Shown one piece after another: positions 14,201 to 25,734 of a stretch of 64,000 nucleotides of DNA (its first letter is position 1; the number at the start of each line of letters is the position of its first letter). Made by a program: the position numbers and the translations under genes. The DNA comes from Anopheles merus (taxonomy: Eukaryota; Arthropoda; Insecta; Diptera; Culicidae): contig NC_054083.1 in NCBI RefSeq assembly GCF_017562075.2, positions 27,933,558 through 27,997,557 of the forward strand. The letters run 5' to 3'. The notes below the pieces were generated by a model. The model did not search any database. It had not been told where the DNA came from and saw only the letters and a program-made list of their open reading frames with translations.

Positions 14201-16864
14201 GTGCAAAACATGCTTGCTTCAGGTTTTATGGTCGTTGCCATGTTTTTTTTTTTTTGGAGTATTGCTTCCTAGTTTCTATCAGACCTGAACATAAAAAACA
14301 CCTTCAATCAAGAGATAAAAAACAGTGAGCGAAAGAGACGTCGAGTCGCTTAGTTTGACAGATTTTGGAGTAGTTAGGGATAGAGCTCGATCTGTTTCCT
14401 AAACCGGGGGTGTCCAATCGCTACAGACACAAATACGGTCGTGCAGCATTTTCCGGACCAAACGCTTTATCATCCCCGTTTTGTGTGCGCTGTCCCACAA
14501 AAAAGCCAAACACAAACATGCCCAGCCGGAGTGTCCGGTGTGGAATTAGTGTGATACTGGAGGAGGAGGACGACGGGAACACAGCTCACATACAGGAATC
14601 TGTTCCTCTGGATTGGAAGATGGGAGGAGGCAACAAAAAAGAAAGAAAAATACCGGACATGTCAACCCTAACGTGGTGTGAAAGTATGGGTTTGTTTGTG
14701 TGAGAGCTCAGTGAAAGGAAGAAAGAAAGGAAGTAAAAAGCGTTTGCAGGACCTTCCACAAAATTAAACCATCAACCTCACATCCCGGGAAAGGAGGATA
14801 CACCACCAGGAGCCACATGAGGCTCGGTCCGAGCAAACGAAGAAATAGAAATGCCACTTATGGCTAGCCGACATCGTTATGCTCACCACCCTCCGCTTGC
14901 TACAAAGCACAGCACAAATGGGAATGAAACGGAAAACAGTCGACCTGCCAGGCCCGCCGGTCCCGGACAAGCCCGGAATAAATGTCACCGGAACGTGTGT
15001 TTGCAAACACGGGGAAAGATGCAATCGGGTCGCACGGGTAGCCCCGGGCTGCCGGATGGAAAGCTCACGGGTTTTAAAGCTATTTCCGGATCGCGTTTTC
15101 ATGTTTCTTTTTTTTCATTGTTTTCCCGCTCCATTTTGTTGAGACGGAAATTTTAACCAGCAGTTCCTTTTTTTTGCCTTGTTCGGTTGTAGCTCGGCTC
15201 GAAAGTGTTGCAGAAATCTCATTCCCCACTCAACTCCACACCGCACCCAAGCGGACTTAACCCCCTTCGGGCTTTGCGAAACTTGCAAGCTCATCATCGT
15301 TCGCAAGCGACACCGAGCCAAAAAGTCGGCGCCAACTACGGGCGGAAACGGGAAAAGAATATTATTTATTCATTTTCTCATTGTTTCCAAATCAACTCAC
15401 CTTCCAAACCGACGGCCGGATGGTTGGTGGAAGTGTGCGAAACATAAAACCACTTTACGATGGGTATGAGTACGTGCGAGGAATATGGTGTGATGCCACG
15501 TGTTCGCTTGTTCGCGCGTAGATGGTGCTTGATTTTAGCTTCAACAAGCGTTTGTTTTTAAATTGCACTACTACCACACTGGCTGGCAGTAGCTTCAACT
15601 CGCATGCCACAAACCAGCAGTCGAGCGCTGGGGTTTTCCATGGCAATGTGCCTCATTTTTAGGCTAGGACCCTTAACCTCAAGAGCAGTGTGTGCCCCTG
15701 TATGGCCCGGTGCTTTTCATCCCGCCGTTACACCGGCAACAGAATTCGATTCGCAGCATGTAACACAATTCCAGCACACAAAAACACACACACACCGCGA
15801 TGATGGGTTGGTTGTTCTAAAGCTGGGAAAAGATGCGATGCGCAAATCATTTGCATGCACTCTGTACGTTTGTTCTTCAGTGCCACCGAAATTGTATGCT
15901 TTATTGTACGTTTTTTTGCATCGCGAGTCCTATTAAAAAAAACACGATACCAACACCACTCCACACTCAAGGCACACGCTAACGAGACGGAAACAGATTG
16001 AAACGTTGTTTGCAGACAATTAGCTTACGATTGGGTGGGTGAAATGTATGGGCTGTAAAGAATAAGAGAGAAGAAAAAAAGCAACAAACAATTATCCTTC
16101 AAAAGAAGCCAAAAGCAGCATCAGAAGAACGGGTTCATTTGGCGTTGGGAATGATTTTTGGAGATGGTGTTTTTTGGCGAATGTTTACGATTTGGGTGAG
16201 TGTTTGCGCCGTGCATTTTTGTATGTTTGGCTTCTGCGCGATGTTTGAGCGCCCAGTCAAACGTACCGTTAGAAGTGGAGCGGTGAAGTTGAAAGCAAAC
16301 ATTCGCTGAGAACCATTTGTATTGGGTTGGTTTTTTAAGCGTTTCGTTATAGAAATTTATATTATTCTAAATTTGAAAGCTTCCAAATGAAATGATGTGT
16401 TAGTGCACAAATGAAGCATTCAATTAAAAAAATCATTATTACGAAAAAAGAGGTAGCCAACACTGAAGTTATTTGACATCAACGGGTCATTTTAGAGTCA
16501 TAGTGTTGTTTTTTGCTGTATGGAGTTTGACGTTTACCAGCTGAAATGACGTCATTATTACATACAACACCACACTAAGCCTCAGTATTTGAGCCTGAAA
16601 AACATGTAAACAAACCCAGAATCGTCGTATTCACGATCAGGTTATCCTGTACATGATTAAATTTTTCTGCAGAAGTAGAAATATGTTGTGTGAAATATTT
16701 AGAAGTGTTTGGAAAAATTAAAGCAAATTGAAACTATGGTATAAAATGTATTTAATTAATACTTCAAACCCTAATCCACAAATAAAAAAGTTAAAATACA
16801 TCTTTGCTTAAGCATGATTGTCAACATTATCATGAATTGAAAAAATATATATATTATTTACATT
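11251..16864. other. Non-coding stretch, no supported gene
   Basis: Contains TG and GAT/CATCAT simple repeats (GATGATGATGATGATG near 12300). An AT/GC alternating block at 13.3-13.57 kb is rich in TTAAT and AATTAAT words and resembles insect enhancer sequence. No coding signal. Confidence 0.5.
13597..13623. repeat. (TG)n microsatellite
   Basis: About 13 units of TG next to a TTTTGGC flank. Confidence 0.95.
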
Positions 16865-17053
16865 CATTCTTCTTCGATTTGGTGTAACGTCCTATGTGGG
16901 CATGCCGGCCTAAACAGGCTTTTCAAGACCTAATTCATTACCACACAGCCGTCAATCATTGGTACGGGAAGACGGTCCAATTCTAGGTTTGAACCCATGA
17001 CGGGCATGTTATTGAGTCGTACGAGTTGACAACTGTACCACGGGACCGCCCCA
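16865..17053 (-). mobile_element. tRNA-derived SINE, copy 2 (reverse)
   Basis: Reads on the minus strand: GGGGCGGTCCCGTGGTACAG at the head, ACATGCCCGTCATGGGTTCAAACC in the middle (polIII B-box), and tail CACCAAATCGAAGAAGAATG. The family is probably the mosquito SINEX type; this name is from memory. Confidence 0.82.
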
Positions 17054-19077
17054 AGATTTAGAGTTATGCTTTTTAAATGTTTTTGTCTCAAATTTTAGGA
17101 CAGAATTCAACTTGCCTAATGTGCTAAGAATTTCTACGCCTCTCTCGTTTATACAATTAAAAACTCCCAAAACGTGAATCTTTCTGTTAAATCAATTATT
17201 GGTGAAATAAAACGCTAGAAACAAAGCAATAAATAGCAAAAAATCTTGCAGCAAATATACTTCAAAGCCAATTTTAATTGATTGTCGGTTCTAAAAATCG
17301 ATGATCACATGTACTAAAAAGTCAACTCGAGTTGATTAAAACAACAACACATTTAGCTATCGTTCTGCTCCACAATGTCCAAAAATGATAAAATAAAACC
17401 GCAGAAGTATACACGCAAAGCTGAAAAATTCAACAGCCGTCGAAATTGTCATACCCACTCGTTGCACCCATTCCACTGTCCAGTGTTTCTAGTGTGCAAA
17501 TCGTTTTGAACATTGTTACCGCCCTTAGCCAGAAATCAGTCAGCCCTGCGCCACAGGACGGCACCAAACAACAAAACGCACAAACTCCATTTTAATTGCG
17601 AAAGCAGCAGCTTAGCTCGGGTGCAGCACGATCGTGTTTGCCATGAATTACAGTATGCAAATAAAGTTGCAAAGGACAAAATTGAATTTAGCCTGTGCAC
17701 GAGAAATACTCGCACAAAACGGTCCTCTGCAGGTCCTCTTAGACCTTTCGCAGCGGCGTGCGGTGAAGTGGATTCCTATTCGTTTGTAGTTGGACAATTT
17801 TTGCACAGCTCAGCTCGGTATATGGGGCTAAATGTTGAGTTTGTGAGTGTTTGTGTGAGTGCGATTGTGTCACGAAACAAACGTTGCCGGTTGGTGAAGG
17901 ATATACGTACGCCTGGCTTAACTGTTGGCGGTTTAGGGGCCGGCCCGCTTTGCGCTACGGTTTGTGTGATGGTGCTTCAGTGCGCAAAATAAAATATGCA
18001 AACATTTGCTACGGTGGGATGCGTTTTGCCCGTGTGTTAGTTTGGTTTTGTCGTGCAGGCATTTTCCATCTATTTTTTGCTGTTGTTTGGTGCCAAAGTG
18101 TTTGGCATTGAAATGTTGTGCTTTTGTTTTTAGCGCCTGTGCCCACAGCGCAACTGGGAGTAAAATATATAATACAAAGGACAAGAGTTGACACAGAAAA
18201 CCGGGAACTCCGATTACAGCAAGGAAAAGTGGCTGTTAGTTACATGCTACTAAGGATGGTGATGGAGATGGTGGCGTTGGCCACTGCCGGACGGTGGCCT
18301 TGCTAACCGTACCATTCGACCATTTAGAGGATTGAGCAAAATGCCTCCCGGGGGTGAGTTTTTTCTCCCTCCTCTGACCCTAGGACGGTTTGCACGGTGG
18401 CACGCTATACGTGGGCAGAAAGGTGAGCATTTTCCCGAACAAAACCACACCCTGTGTGGCTACGGGGAAGGAACTTACCGAGCTTAATGCATCCTGTGCT
18501 CGCGTGTGTGAATGTGTGGGGCTGAATTTTCCGACCACCGTATGACCTTTCCCGTGTACCGCATTTCCCCCTCATTTCGGCTCCGCTTTTCTCCCGACTC
18601 TCGATTGCATGACTAATGAATGAGCAGTAAAGGTAAGTCCGGCGGGTGAGGCAAAAAAGCATCTTTTCCCAACCACCGACCGGATAGCCCGTAGGGCAAT
18701 GAAACACACACATACACAAACCGGGGGCAGAACTAGGCCAATTCGATCGGTAAGAGTAAACACAGAAGCGAACGGGAAAGGACGGTGGCGATGGCCGCCG
18801 GGAAAACATTGCGCTCCCTCCTCCCCGGGACCCAATCCAGTCTGGCGTTTTAACGCTGCCTCGTGGCTGTGTGTGGTAACTGACGGAGGGATTATTAGTT
18901 TTATTGATTTTTGTAAGCCCTTTTTTACTCCTCCCATCCTCACTGTCTTCCCCACTGGATAGAGCTAGATGACCTCCCGTATCATCGATCCCGTGTAGGG
19001 ACAAATCCAATAAACCAATCAAACCCGCCGCAGGACGACTTTATTCGCGAGCGTCGTAGTGAAGGCGATGAAGATAA

Positions 19078-19103
19078 GTGTGTGTGTGTGTGTGTGTGTG
19101 TGT
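19078..19103. repeat. (TG)n microsatellite followed by T run
   Basis: About 13 units of TG followed by TTTTTTT. Confidence 0.93.
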
Positions 19104-21437
19104 TTTTTTCGTATGCAACGGATGGTTGGGGTGGTTGCTGGAAGCTAATTTGATTTACCACGGATCGTGGATGTGTTTTCTGGGAAAATTCTTGATCAAG
19201 CGTAAGCTCTTGACGCGCACTGCTTGCGGACACGATTTTGCACTGCTTGGTTAGTTTGTTGGAGGAATTTAATTAACGGAACGTTTGCGATGTATCGCAA
19301 GGTTACTACAGAGTTGTATTTGCTGTGTGATTGCGTTTTAATATTTTTTCTTATACATTTGTTGAAGTTGGTTGCTTTTTTAAATCAAATCGATGCAACT
19401 CTTTCATTATTTTTGAACCTCTAGAGATAAATTTTTAATTATATTTACTTTTAAAATCCTGTATAAAACATACAAAAATATCAATTGACTTATGCAAGCG
19501 ACGCTTCATTATATTCCCTCCCTATCATTAATATGATTTACATCGAATACATTAATATCGAATCGATTAAATGCAAATCGTCTTATCGACACGATCTTCC
19601 ATTGAACTCACCTGACGCCGCTCTACCGGGCAAACTCAGTGCCGAACAACGGTCTGCCAACGAGGCGTAGCCTTCCCTCACGTAAATTAGATCAACGATT
19701 GACCTCGGGTTGATAAGGGGCCAGCCGTGCACCGTACGTGCTGCCCGAGTCCGTGAGTGAGTCAAGCTGTGCGGCCGTGTGGGTTGATTCTGCCACCCCT
19801 GGTAATCCTAATGAAGCCGCTCGGAATGTTAATTCACCCGACAGCACCACGCCACGGTAAGGTCGGTAGGTGCGCGGCCGGGTCGATTTCACCGCCTGCA
19901 TCATGTCGCCGCACCATAACCGCCACCCTCCTTACCTCCAGCTTTGCCAGGTGTCACGGGGTCACGGCAGGGAGGATTTAGTGGCATCGGGCCAGAATAA
20001 AGCCGTAAAGGGAGAATGGGGGAAAAAGGGCCACCCGGTGACCGGGTTACCGCAGGGATTAACGGACAGGGTTCGATGCAAAACACGTGGGTTCCGAACC
20101 GTCGTTCAATCGACGGACACGTAGACAGCGGTCTGGTTAGGTTGAGCGAATTGGCTCACTGTTGTGAATCGATAAAATTGCAACCATAAAGGATGCATGC
20201 TACCACCGCCAGTACCCGCGCCGGCACGTGCCGGAAAGGTTTAAAAAGAAGTGGGCCGGAAATTTGCCAAAGCCAAAGTGAAATGGAGTAAAACGAAAGC
20301 AAAAACAAAAAAAAGGTATAATATATAACGAACACTGAACGGAAAATAAAACCAATAATATGGAACGGAAAACGGCCCCCCCCCCCCGGCTGGTTGACGT
20401 GGGCGTGGAAATTGATGGTGATTTGTTTTATTTTTAGTAAAACACATCCCTCCGCACCCCCATTCGATACCGTTTTAGATTGACAGTTGATTATATTGCG
20501 AGCGTCAGTGGTTCGATTGGTGGGAAAAAAACCAAACAAAATAAAAACTTGGAGCTCACACACCTGCTGTTTTCGACAGAAACACGATAAAGCTCTATTT
20601 CACATTGGTGGAAAACACAGAAATGCGATCAAACAGGCGCAGGTGTCGAAATGGCTAACACATTATCGACAATCTGCAAGAGAACTAATAGGAGGAAGAC
20701 GAGAGATTAAGATGAGCAATTCATTGTGCAATAAATCACGGAAAAAACAGAATGTTTGAAAAAGATTCATGTATTTCGAACGAATTACGATTTTCAATTA
20801 ATTGACTTTAGTTGAAATTTGTCGTTGCTATGATGCTGCTGTTGTATAAGCAAAAACAGCACTACAGGACGATTTTTTGCAATAAAATAAGCAAAAACAA
20901 AGGAAAGTACACTTTATTAATTAATTGAACCCCCGGCGATGTTATGCTAGCAGGAAAAATGATACCTAGCGACGGAGATTCATTATTCTCCGAGTCATGG
21001 TTATCATTACGAAAATCTTGGAAAAAATCGCACAACACTCCAGCAGCAATGTTTACAAAGCTCTTCTACTTTTACTGGCAAAGTTCTCCATAAACACACA
21101 CAAAACACACAAAAAAAAATCCCCCACTCATTGTAAAGGTTGGAGAGTCCTCGCATCGTTTGCGGATTTCGCTTGCATTACACAGGCGAAACACACGAAA
21201 GGGGGAAATCTCTTCGCCGTTAAAAAAGCTCATAAAACAAACTTCAAAATAAACCATATCGTAGCGTACTTCCTAGGACGTGAAGGGCTTTTTTTGCTTT
21301 TCCCTTTTGTGTAGAAATTAAACATACCCTTGGTAATTACATTTTTATGATTCAGCATTATTTATGGGCTGCACGGGCTGTTGCCGCAAGGTACACGGAG
21401 TACCGTGTATCGGTTGCATCGGGGGCATTCTTCTTCG

Positions 21438-21438
<1 letters not shown>

Positions 21439-21479
<41 letters not shown>
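21439..21479. repeat. (TG)20 microsatellite
   Basis: Twenty uninterrupted TG units after TTCTTCGA. Confidence 0.97.
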
Positions 21480-21480
<1 letters not shown>

Positions 21481-22283
21481 GTTAGAAGAAAAGTGCAACG
21501 CTACTGAAGCGACCTGAAGCTTCAGAACTGCATCATCCTGCTTTGATGATGGAGGTTTTCGTTGTGGAGGGACGTGGAAACGCTTTGTCAGCACTTTCGG
21601 CTTGGATCGAATTTAGATCGGTACACACCCCTATTATACTCTCGACTGGGCGTTGGAAACGGTGAAGAATGGCTTCGCTGCCATGGGAAGGAGTGTGCAT
21701 TGTTCGTCTTGTGTCTTTTGTGTGTGTGTGTGCAGTTATGCAAGGGCTGGAAACGTTCTTGCTAACAACACACCGGATAGCGTCGGTACGATGATAGTCG
21801 CTAAATGCACCTTTGATCGAGGATTATTTATAGTGGGTCGGTCGGATCGATTGAGCCGATTGTTCGAATGATTGATGTTTGCAAATTCCCTGCTCAAAGA
21901 TGCTTCAAGGATATCGAGCACGGGCGTTGTTTCTGGAGCGTGAGCATCCAGGTGTATCATTTATCGTTGGATGAAGCACTTTTAGCAGCCCATTGGAGTG
22001 AATATTATTTATTTACTCAATAATCGACCTGTAGCTTGAGCCAGTGCAGTCTCGTGCTTGATTGGTTGAAGTCTGGATGTTGTTTTAATGTGCTTGAAAT
22101 ATTAGACGAGCTAATTTGCCCTGAATATTGCGTGCTAATTTTGAATCAAGCTCATATAATTCATGACATGAAGTTGAAAAAATGAAATTGCTCTTTAATG
22201 CAATTTAATAAATTACGAAAGCCCCACAAAACAAGAGAAAACAGAAGCGAACAAATGGCCTTCCAGTCATGTTTGATAGCATT

Positions 22284-22289
22284 TTTATT
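22284..22289 (-). terminator. Poly(A) signal of SRPN2
   Basis: AATAAA on the minus strand, about 70 bases after the SRPN2 stop codon. It implies a short 3' UTR. Confidence 0.6.
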
Positions 22290-22356
22290 GCATGAAAATA
22301 TTGTCTAGCGGATTGAGTACTTGAAACGAACGATCCGAGCTTCCGCCAGCTTTACT

Positions 22357-24527
22357 TTAAAAGACGGGATTTTCAATTTTGCCCGCGAATAGCATTGTTC
22401 CGAGGGTTTCATCTTCGATGAAGAAAATGAACGGCCGATTAGCGTTGAAGATCTGCACACCATCTCCACCGAACTTGTTGACGAGTTGAATTTCTAACAG
22501 AAGGAAAATGAAGGTTTAGAATCATTTTTGCAAAACAATTATGCTTAACACCGTAGTGTCTTACCGGTAGCAGCGTAAGCCTCACTGCCCAGCTCATTGA
22601 TGGTGATGCCGGCCTTCTGGAAGATCCGCGACACTCGCACCTCATCCCGTGCTCCACGTCCACGCGCCAGCAGTGGTAGCGATGCGTTTTGTGAGAAGAT
22701 CTCACGAATACCAACCTAAAGCCGGGAGAAGTGGATTTAGCAAGTCAATGGGTAAAATTGGCAGCAATTCCTTCCCGTTACCTGTTGCAGTGGCTCGTTC
22801 AGCTGTTCGCTAAAGTCAAACTTAAACTTGGGCAGCGTTACGTTCACCTCGTTCTCCTCCATGTACCACAAGGCCTGATGGAGGGATGCACTGTTGATCC
22901 GATCCAGCACCTGGTTGACCGTATTTTCCGGGTTCGGCAGGATGAAGTACATCGCGAGCTTGTTGCCACGGTACGGCAGGCGCAGAATCTGAGCCCCGAG
23001 ATCGGCCGAGTTGTCGTAGTAGAACTGTCCGTTCTGCTCCATGTACTGTGCGTTCGTGGGTTTGCCGCGGGTACCATAGAACGGCTTCAAGTTGTTCGCC
23101 ACCTCCGGGAACGGGTACGTCCACAGGCCCTTGAAGTAGATCACATTGACCAGCGTAATGACCGCGCCCTCGAGACTGTCGGGCGTTACGATCTCCCGCA
23201 GCCGGCCGTTCGTGTGCTCCGACACCCAGTTGTTGATGGTGGCCGCCGTCTGCGTCGGGTTCGAGTAGGACACCTTCTCGAGCATTGCGTGGTAGTGCGT
23301 GTTCGCGATCTGCTGATACTTGTTGATCACCTCGATGAAGTCGTCCACGAAGAAGTTGGTCGCAATGTTCAGATCGTAGTCCTTGTTGTCCTGCTGGGCC
23401 GATTCGAGCAGCTGCTTGTAGTAGCTGCGCGTATGGTCGATGTTATCGTTCTGGATGACGGAGCTAAGCTCCCGCTTGGTGTTGGACACGGCATTGCCGA
23501 AGCTGGTGTCGGACGCCTCGTAGATGAGTGTGAGCAGAATTTTCACCGAAAACGGTGACAGGACAACGTTGGAGTTGTGGTTTTTGAAGATTTCCTGCAG
23601 AGACGTTTAAGGTGATCGTTTAGTTGATGGTTTCAATACATAAGCAGTGACAAAGAACAAACCTTCACGAACATCAAGTCAAACTCATTCTGCCGCTGAC
23701 CTTGGAATGGGCCGTGTACATCCTGTTGGGCTGTGGCGTCAAAAACTAAAAGTGCAGCAACTGAAAGAAGAAACCAAATTTTAAACTAGCTGGGATTTCA
23801 TTCCAACTGCTTCGCCCCTAGTTTGTAACTGTTGGGATTTTCCCATCGGTAGAACTGGTAGCAGCTTCGTTGGCCCGTTCGGTTCTTCGCTATTGTGTAT
23901 CTCCTGCAAAGTGACCTACTTCAATTCCATCTCTTCCTCTTCACTTCAGTGTCAGTGTCATCCTCGACTAACTCGAGACGCTCAGTGTCAGCAACGACCA
24001 CAAATAGAACCGGGAAATACCGGTGCTATCAACGCGACTGCTTTCAAACGGTGGGGAATTCCCACCGGAGTACGCTCTCACGCACACGCACACAAACGGT
24101 GAAGTTCATCGTATCAGCCCCGTACGAGCACAGCACGCGCCAGCACTATTCATTATGCATGTTGTGTTCGCACCGAATGTTCAAATGTCGAATATTTGAA
24201 TATCCGAACCGGCGACCAAAACTTGACTGACCAGTTTTCGACATTTGACACCCAGTCGTGAACGAATCGATCTGTTTTGTCGGTAATATGATGCGCACGT
24301 ATTCGCACCGATAGTTTCTTTATGTAGGGTTCGATCTTGGTGTGTGTATACATTTATTGCACGAATTCGCAAACTAGTCGATCGGAAAAGAAATAGATCT
24401 CACAGCTTGAGGAAGAACTTGATCAAGCGTTCGTTAAGGGAACTGGGGTAACATATAAACTGGTTACCTTAAAGGAAACGCGATGACAAAGGCGAAAGAA
24501 GAATCAACACCGAAGACGATCGCTAAC

Positions 24528-24602
<75 letters not shown>

Positions 24603-24971
24603 CGAGATGTTATAGTAAAGAAAAAACCACCGGTCAAGGCGACCTACGGGTGCCGCGGGTCATATAAACAGTACCTACGGGCTATGCCTGTAGGTTGGCT
24701 TGCGTTCTTATCTGTTCGATTCTACCAACTTGAAGAAAAACCTACACGGTACCTAAACAAATCAAACGGCAGTATTCCTTAGTGATATTCTGAAGTCAGA
24801 GTCACGATCAGAGGATTTTACCGCATAAAATCAAAATTCAAACTCTTTTACGCCACAGCTATCACTTCAACTTGCACACAATGATTAAAAATAACAACAA
24901 AACCTGTAATAACAATGACAATAATAGAAGGTTAACTTACGGCACAATATCACAAAGCTTAGCTTGTTCAT
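22357..24971 (-). CDS. SRPN2: Serpin SRPN2, secreted inhibitor of the melanization protease cascade
   Basis: Five coding exons on the minus strand: 24971-24941, 23760-23663, 23594-22782, 22715-22565 and 22493-22357. All introns are GT-AG and the sum is 1230 nt, giving 409 residues plus stop. Residues 1 to about 21 are a signal peptide (MNKLSFVILC, then LAALLVFDATA across intron 1). The serpin fold follows, with shutter motif NVVLSPFSVK near residue 53, NVIYFKGLW in the middle, and the C-terminal signature FNANRPF. The reactive loop starts GSEAYAAT (P15-P8, residues 357-364) and puts Lys371-Phe372 at P1-P1', as expected for an inhibitor of trypsin-like clip proteases. Known role of this protein: blocks prophenoloxidase activation in hemolymph and affects Plasmodium survival. 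The start was chosen because it gives the signal peptide. The length and Glu359 at P13 match SRPN2 as I remember it. Confidence 0.93.
22493..22715 (-). other. SRPN2: SRPN2 reactive-centre-loop exons and the intron that splits them
   Basis: Exon 4 (22715-22565) starts VGIREIFSQN and ends with the hinge GSEAYAAT plus the first base of the P7 Glu codon. Intron 4 (22564-22494) is a 71-base GT-AG intron in phase 1. Exon 5 (from 22493) starts with the rest of that Glu and encodes IQLVNKF, so P6 onward including the scissile Lys-Phe bond lies in the last exon. The hinge and the specificity-determining residues are thus on separate exons. SRPN1 has a phase 1 intron at the same codon. Confidence 0.9.
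23834..23844. promoter_or_regulatory. kappaB (Rel/Dorsal) consensus motif in SRPN2 intron 1
   Basis: GGGATTTTCCC is an exact match to the classic kappaB pattern GGGRNTYYCC. It sits in SRPN2 intron 1, 74 bases upstream of coding exon 2. Function is inferred from the motif only. Confidence 0.45.
24054..24063. promoter_or_regulatory. Palindromic kappaB consensus motif in SRPN2 intron 1
   Basis: GGGAATTCCC, a perfectly palindromic kappaB core, lies inside the wider near-palindrome GGTGGGGAATTCCCACC. It lies 210 bases from the GGGATTTTCCC motif in the same intron. Confidence 0.45.
24531..24600. repeat. (TG)35 microsatellite in SRPN2 intron 1
   Basis: Seventy uninterrupted bases of TG, the longest simple repeat in the window. 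In the SRPN2 transcript it reads (CA)35. Confidence 0.98.
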
Positions 24972-25279
24972 GGTTGAAACCGCAACCAACACCGGAGGAG
25001 TCACACAACACAAACTGCGTCCGTACTGGAATACGGACAAAATGGTTCTGCGGTCGATCGCGAGCGCGAGATGAGTGCTCGAACGTGCCGTGCGCGTCTT
25101 CCCTATCTCACCTGCCCCTACTGCTTTGTGAGTGACCGGTCGAGATCGGGCTCGAACGGGCTGCTGATCGCGCGCGCGGTTCAGGTTCGCACTCGATCGC
25201 TGATAAACCGGTTTCAGTTCGGAAGCTGATGATCGGGCAGGATCGCACCCATACTCGCTTAGGCGCCGGGTCAACAGAA

Positions 25280-25285
25280 TATATA
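25280..25285 (-). promoter_or_regulatory. Candidate TATA box of SRPN2
   Basis: TATATA in the context GTATATATTC on the minus strand, about 310 bases upstream of the SRPN2 ATG and in an otherwise GC-rich stretch. It would start transcription near 25250. No initiator element was clear to me. Confidence 0.4.
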
Positions 25286-25403
25286 CATGACCCAACGATT
25301 GCCACACTGCAAATGTATGGTGGACAAGAAAGCGATGCCAACGGTAGTTTGAATAAATTAGCAGAAAGATTTTGTTTTTTTTTTGGCTAATTTTTATTTT
25401 AAG

Positions 25404-25601
25404 CCGGATCCGTAGTACTATCGTCAACATGTACGGCTTAACAACATGCCCGTCAAAGGTTCAAGCCCCGTATGGATTGTAAGCCTTATAAGGACGACTG
25501 ACTATCTTGCTATGGGCTATTAAATAATCATGGATAGGCAAGTATAGGTAGGACTTGATCAACAATCGGTATGTTAAAAAAGAATAATAAGAAGAAGGGA
25601 A
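25404..25601 (+). mobile_element. tRNA-derived SINE, copy 3 (degenerate)
   Basis: ACATGCCCGTCAAAGGTTCAAGCCCC around 25444-25469 has the B-box GGTTCAAGCC. The 3' half is diverged and the tail is reduced to AATAAGAAGAAGG. It lies just upstream of SRPN2, between its candidate promoter and the end of SRPN3. Confidence 0.65.
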
Positions 25602-25677
25602 AAACCACACCTACATCTACATCAAATAAGGGGCGGAATAGTCCTCATATAGGTTTGGTACTAAACAGTGAACCATC

Positions 25678-25683
25678 TTTATT
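25678..25683 (-). terminator. Poly(A) signal of SRPN3
   Basis: AATAAA on the minus strand, about 52 bases after the SRPN3 stop codon. Confidence 0.6.
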
Positions 25684-25734
25684 GATATTGCTCATACAAG
25701 AAGCTCTGTTGTTTGGTCACTGTTTGTCGCCCGC

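Larger units (their letters stand above)
17054..22283. other. Non-coding stretch downstream of SRPN2
   Basis: Open frames up to 205 codons (18.4-19.0 kb, minus) carry no recognisable domain and overlap others on both strands. Microsatellites lie at 19.08 and 21.44 kb, and a C run at about 20377-20388. No gene is supported. Confidence 0.5.

Noticed and set aside
18405..19022. 205-codon minus-strand open frame
   Set aside because: No recognisable motif, overlapped by other long frames, and rich in chance cysteine, proline and arginine typical of GC-rich non-coding DNA.
22731..23558. 275-codon plus-strand open frame
   Set aside because: It is the complement of SRPN2 coding exon 3 (23594-22782); the serpin reading is certain.
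25404..25601. tRNA gene suggested by GGTTCAAGCC
   Set aside because: There is no acceptor stem or cloverleaf, and the same sequence recurs elsewhere with a SINE tail.
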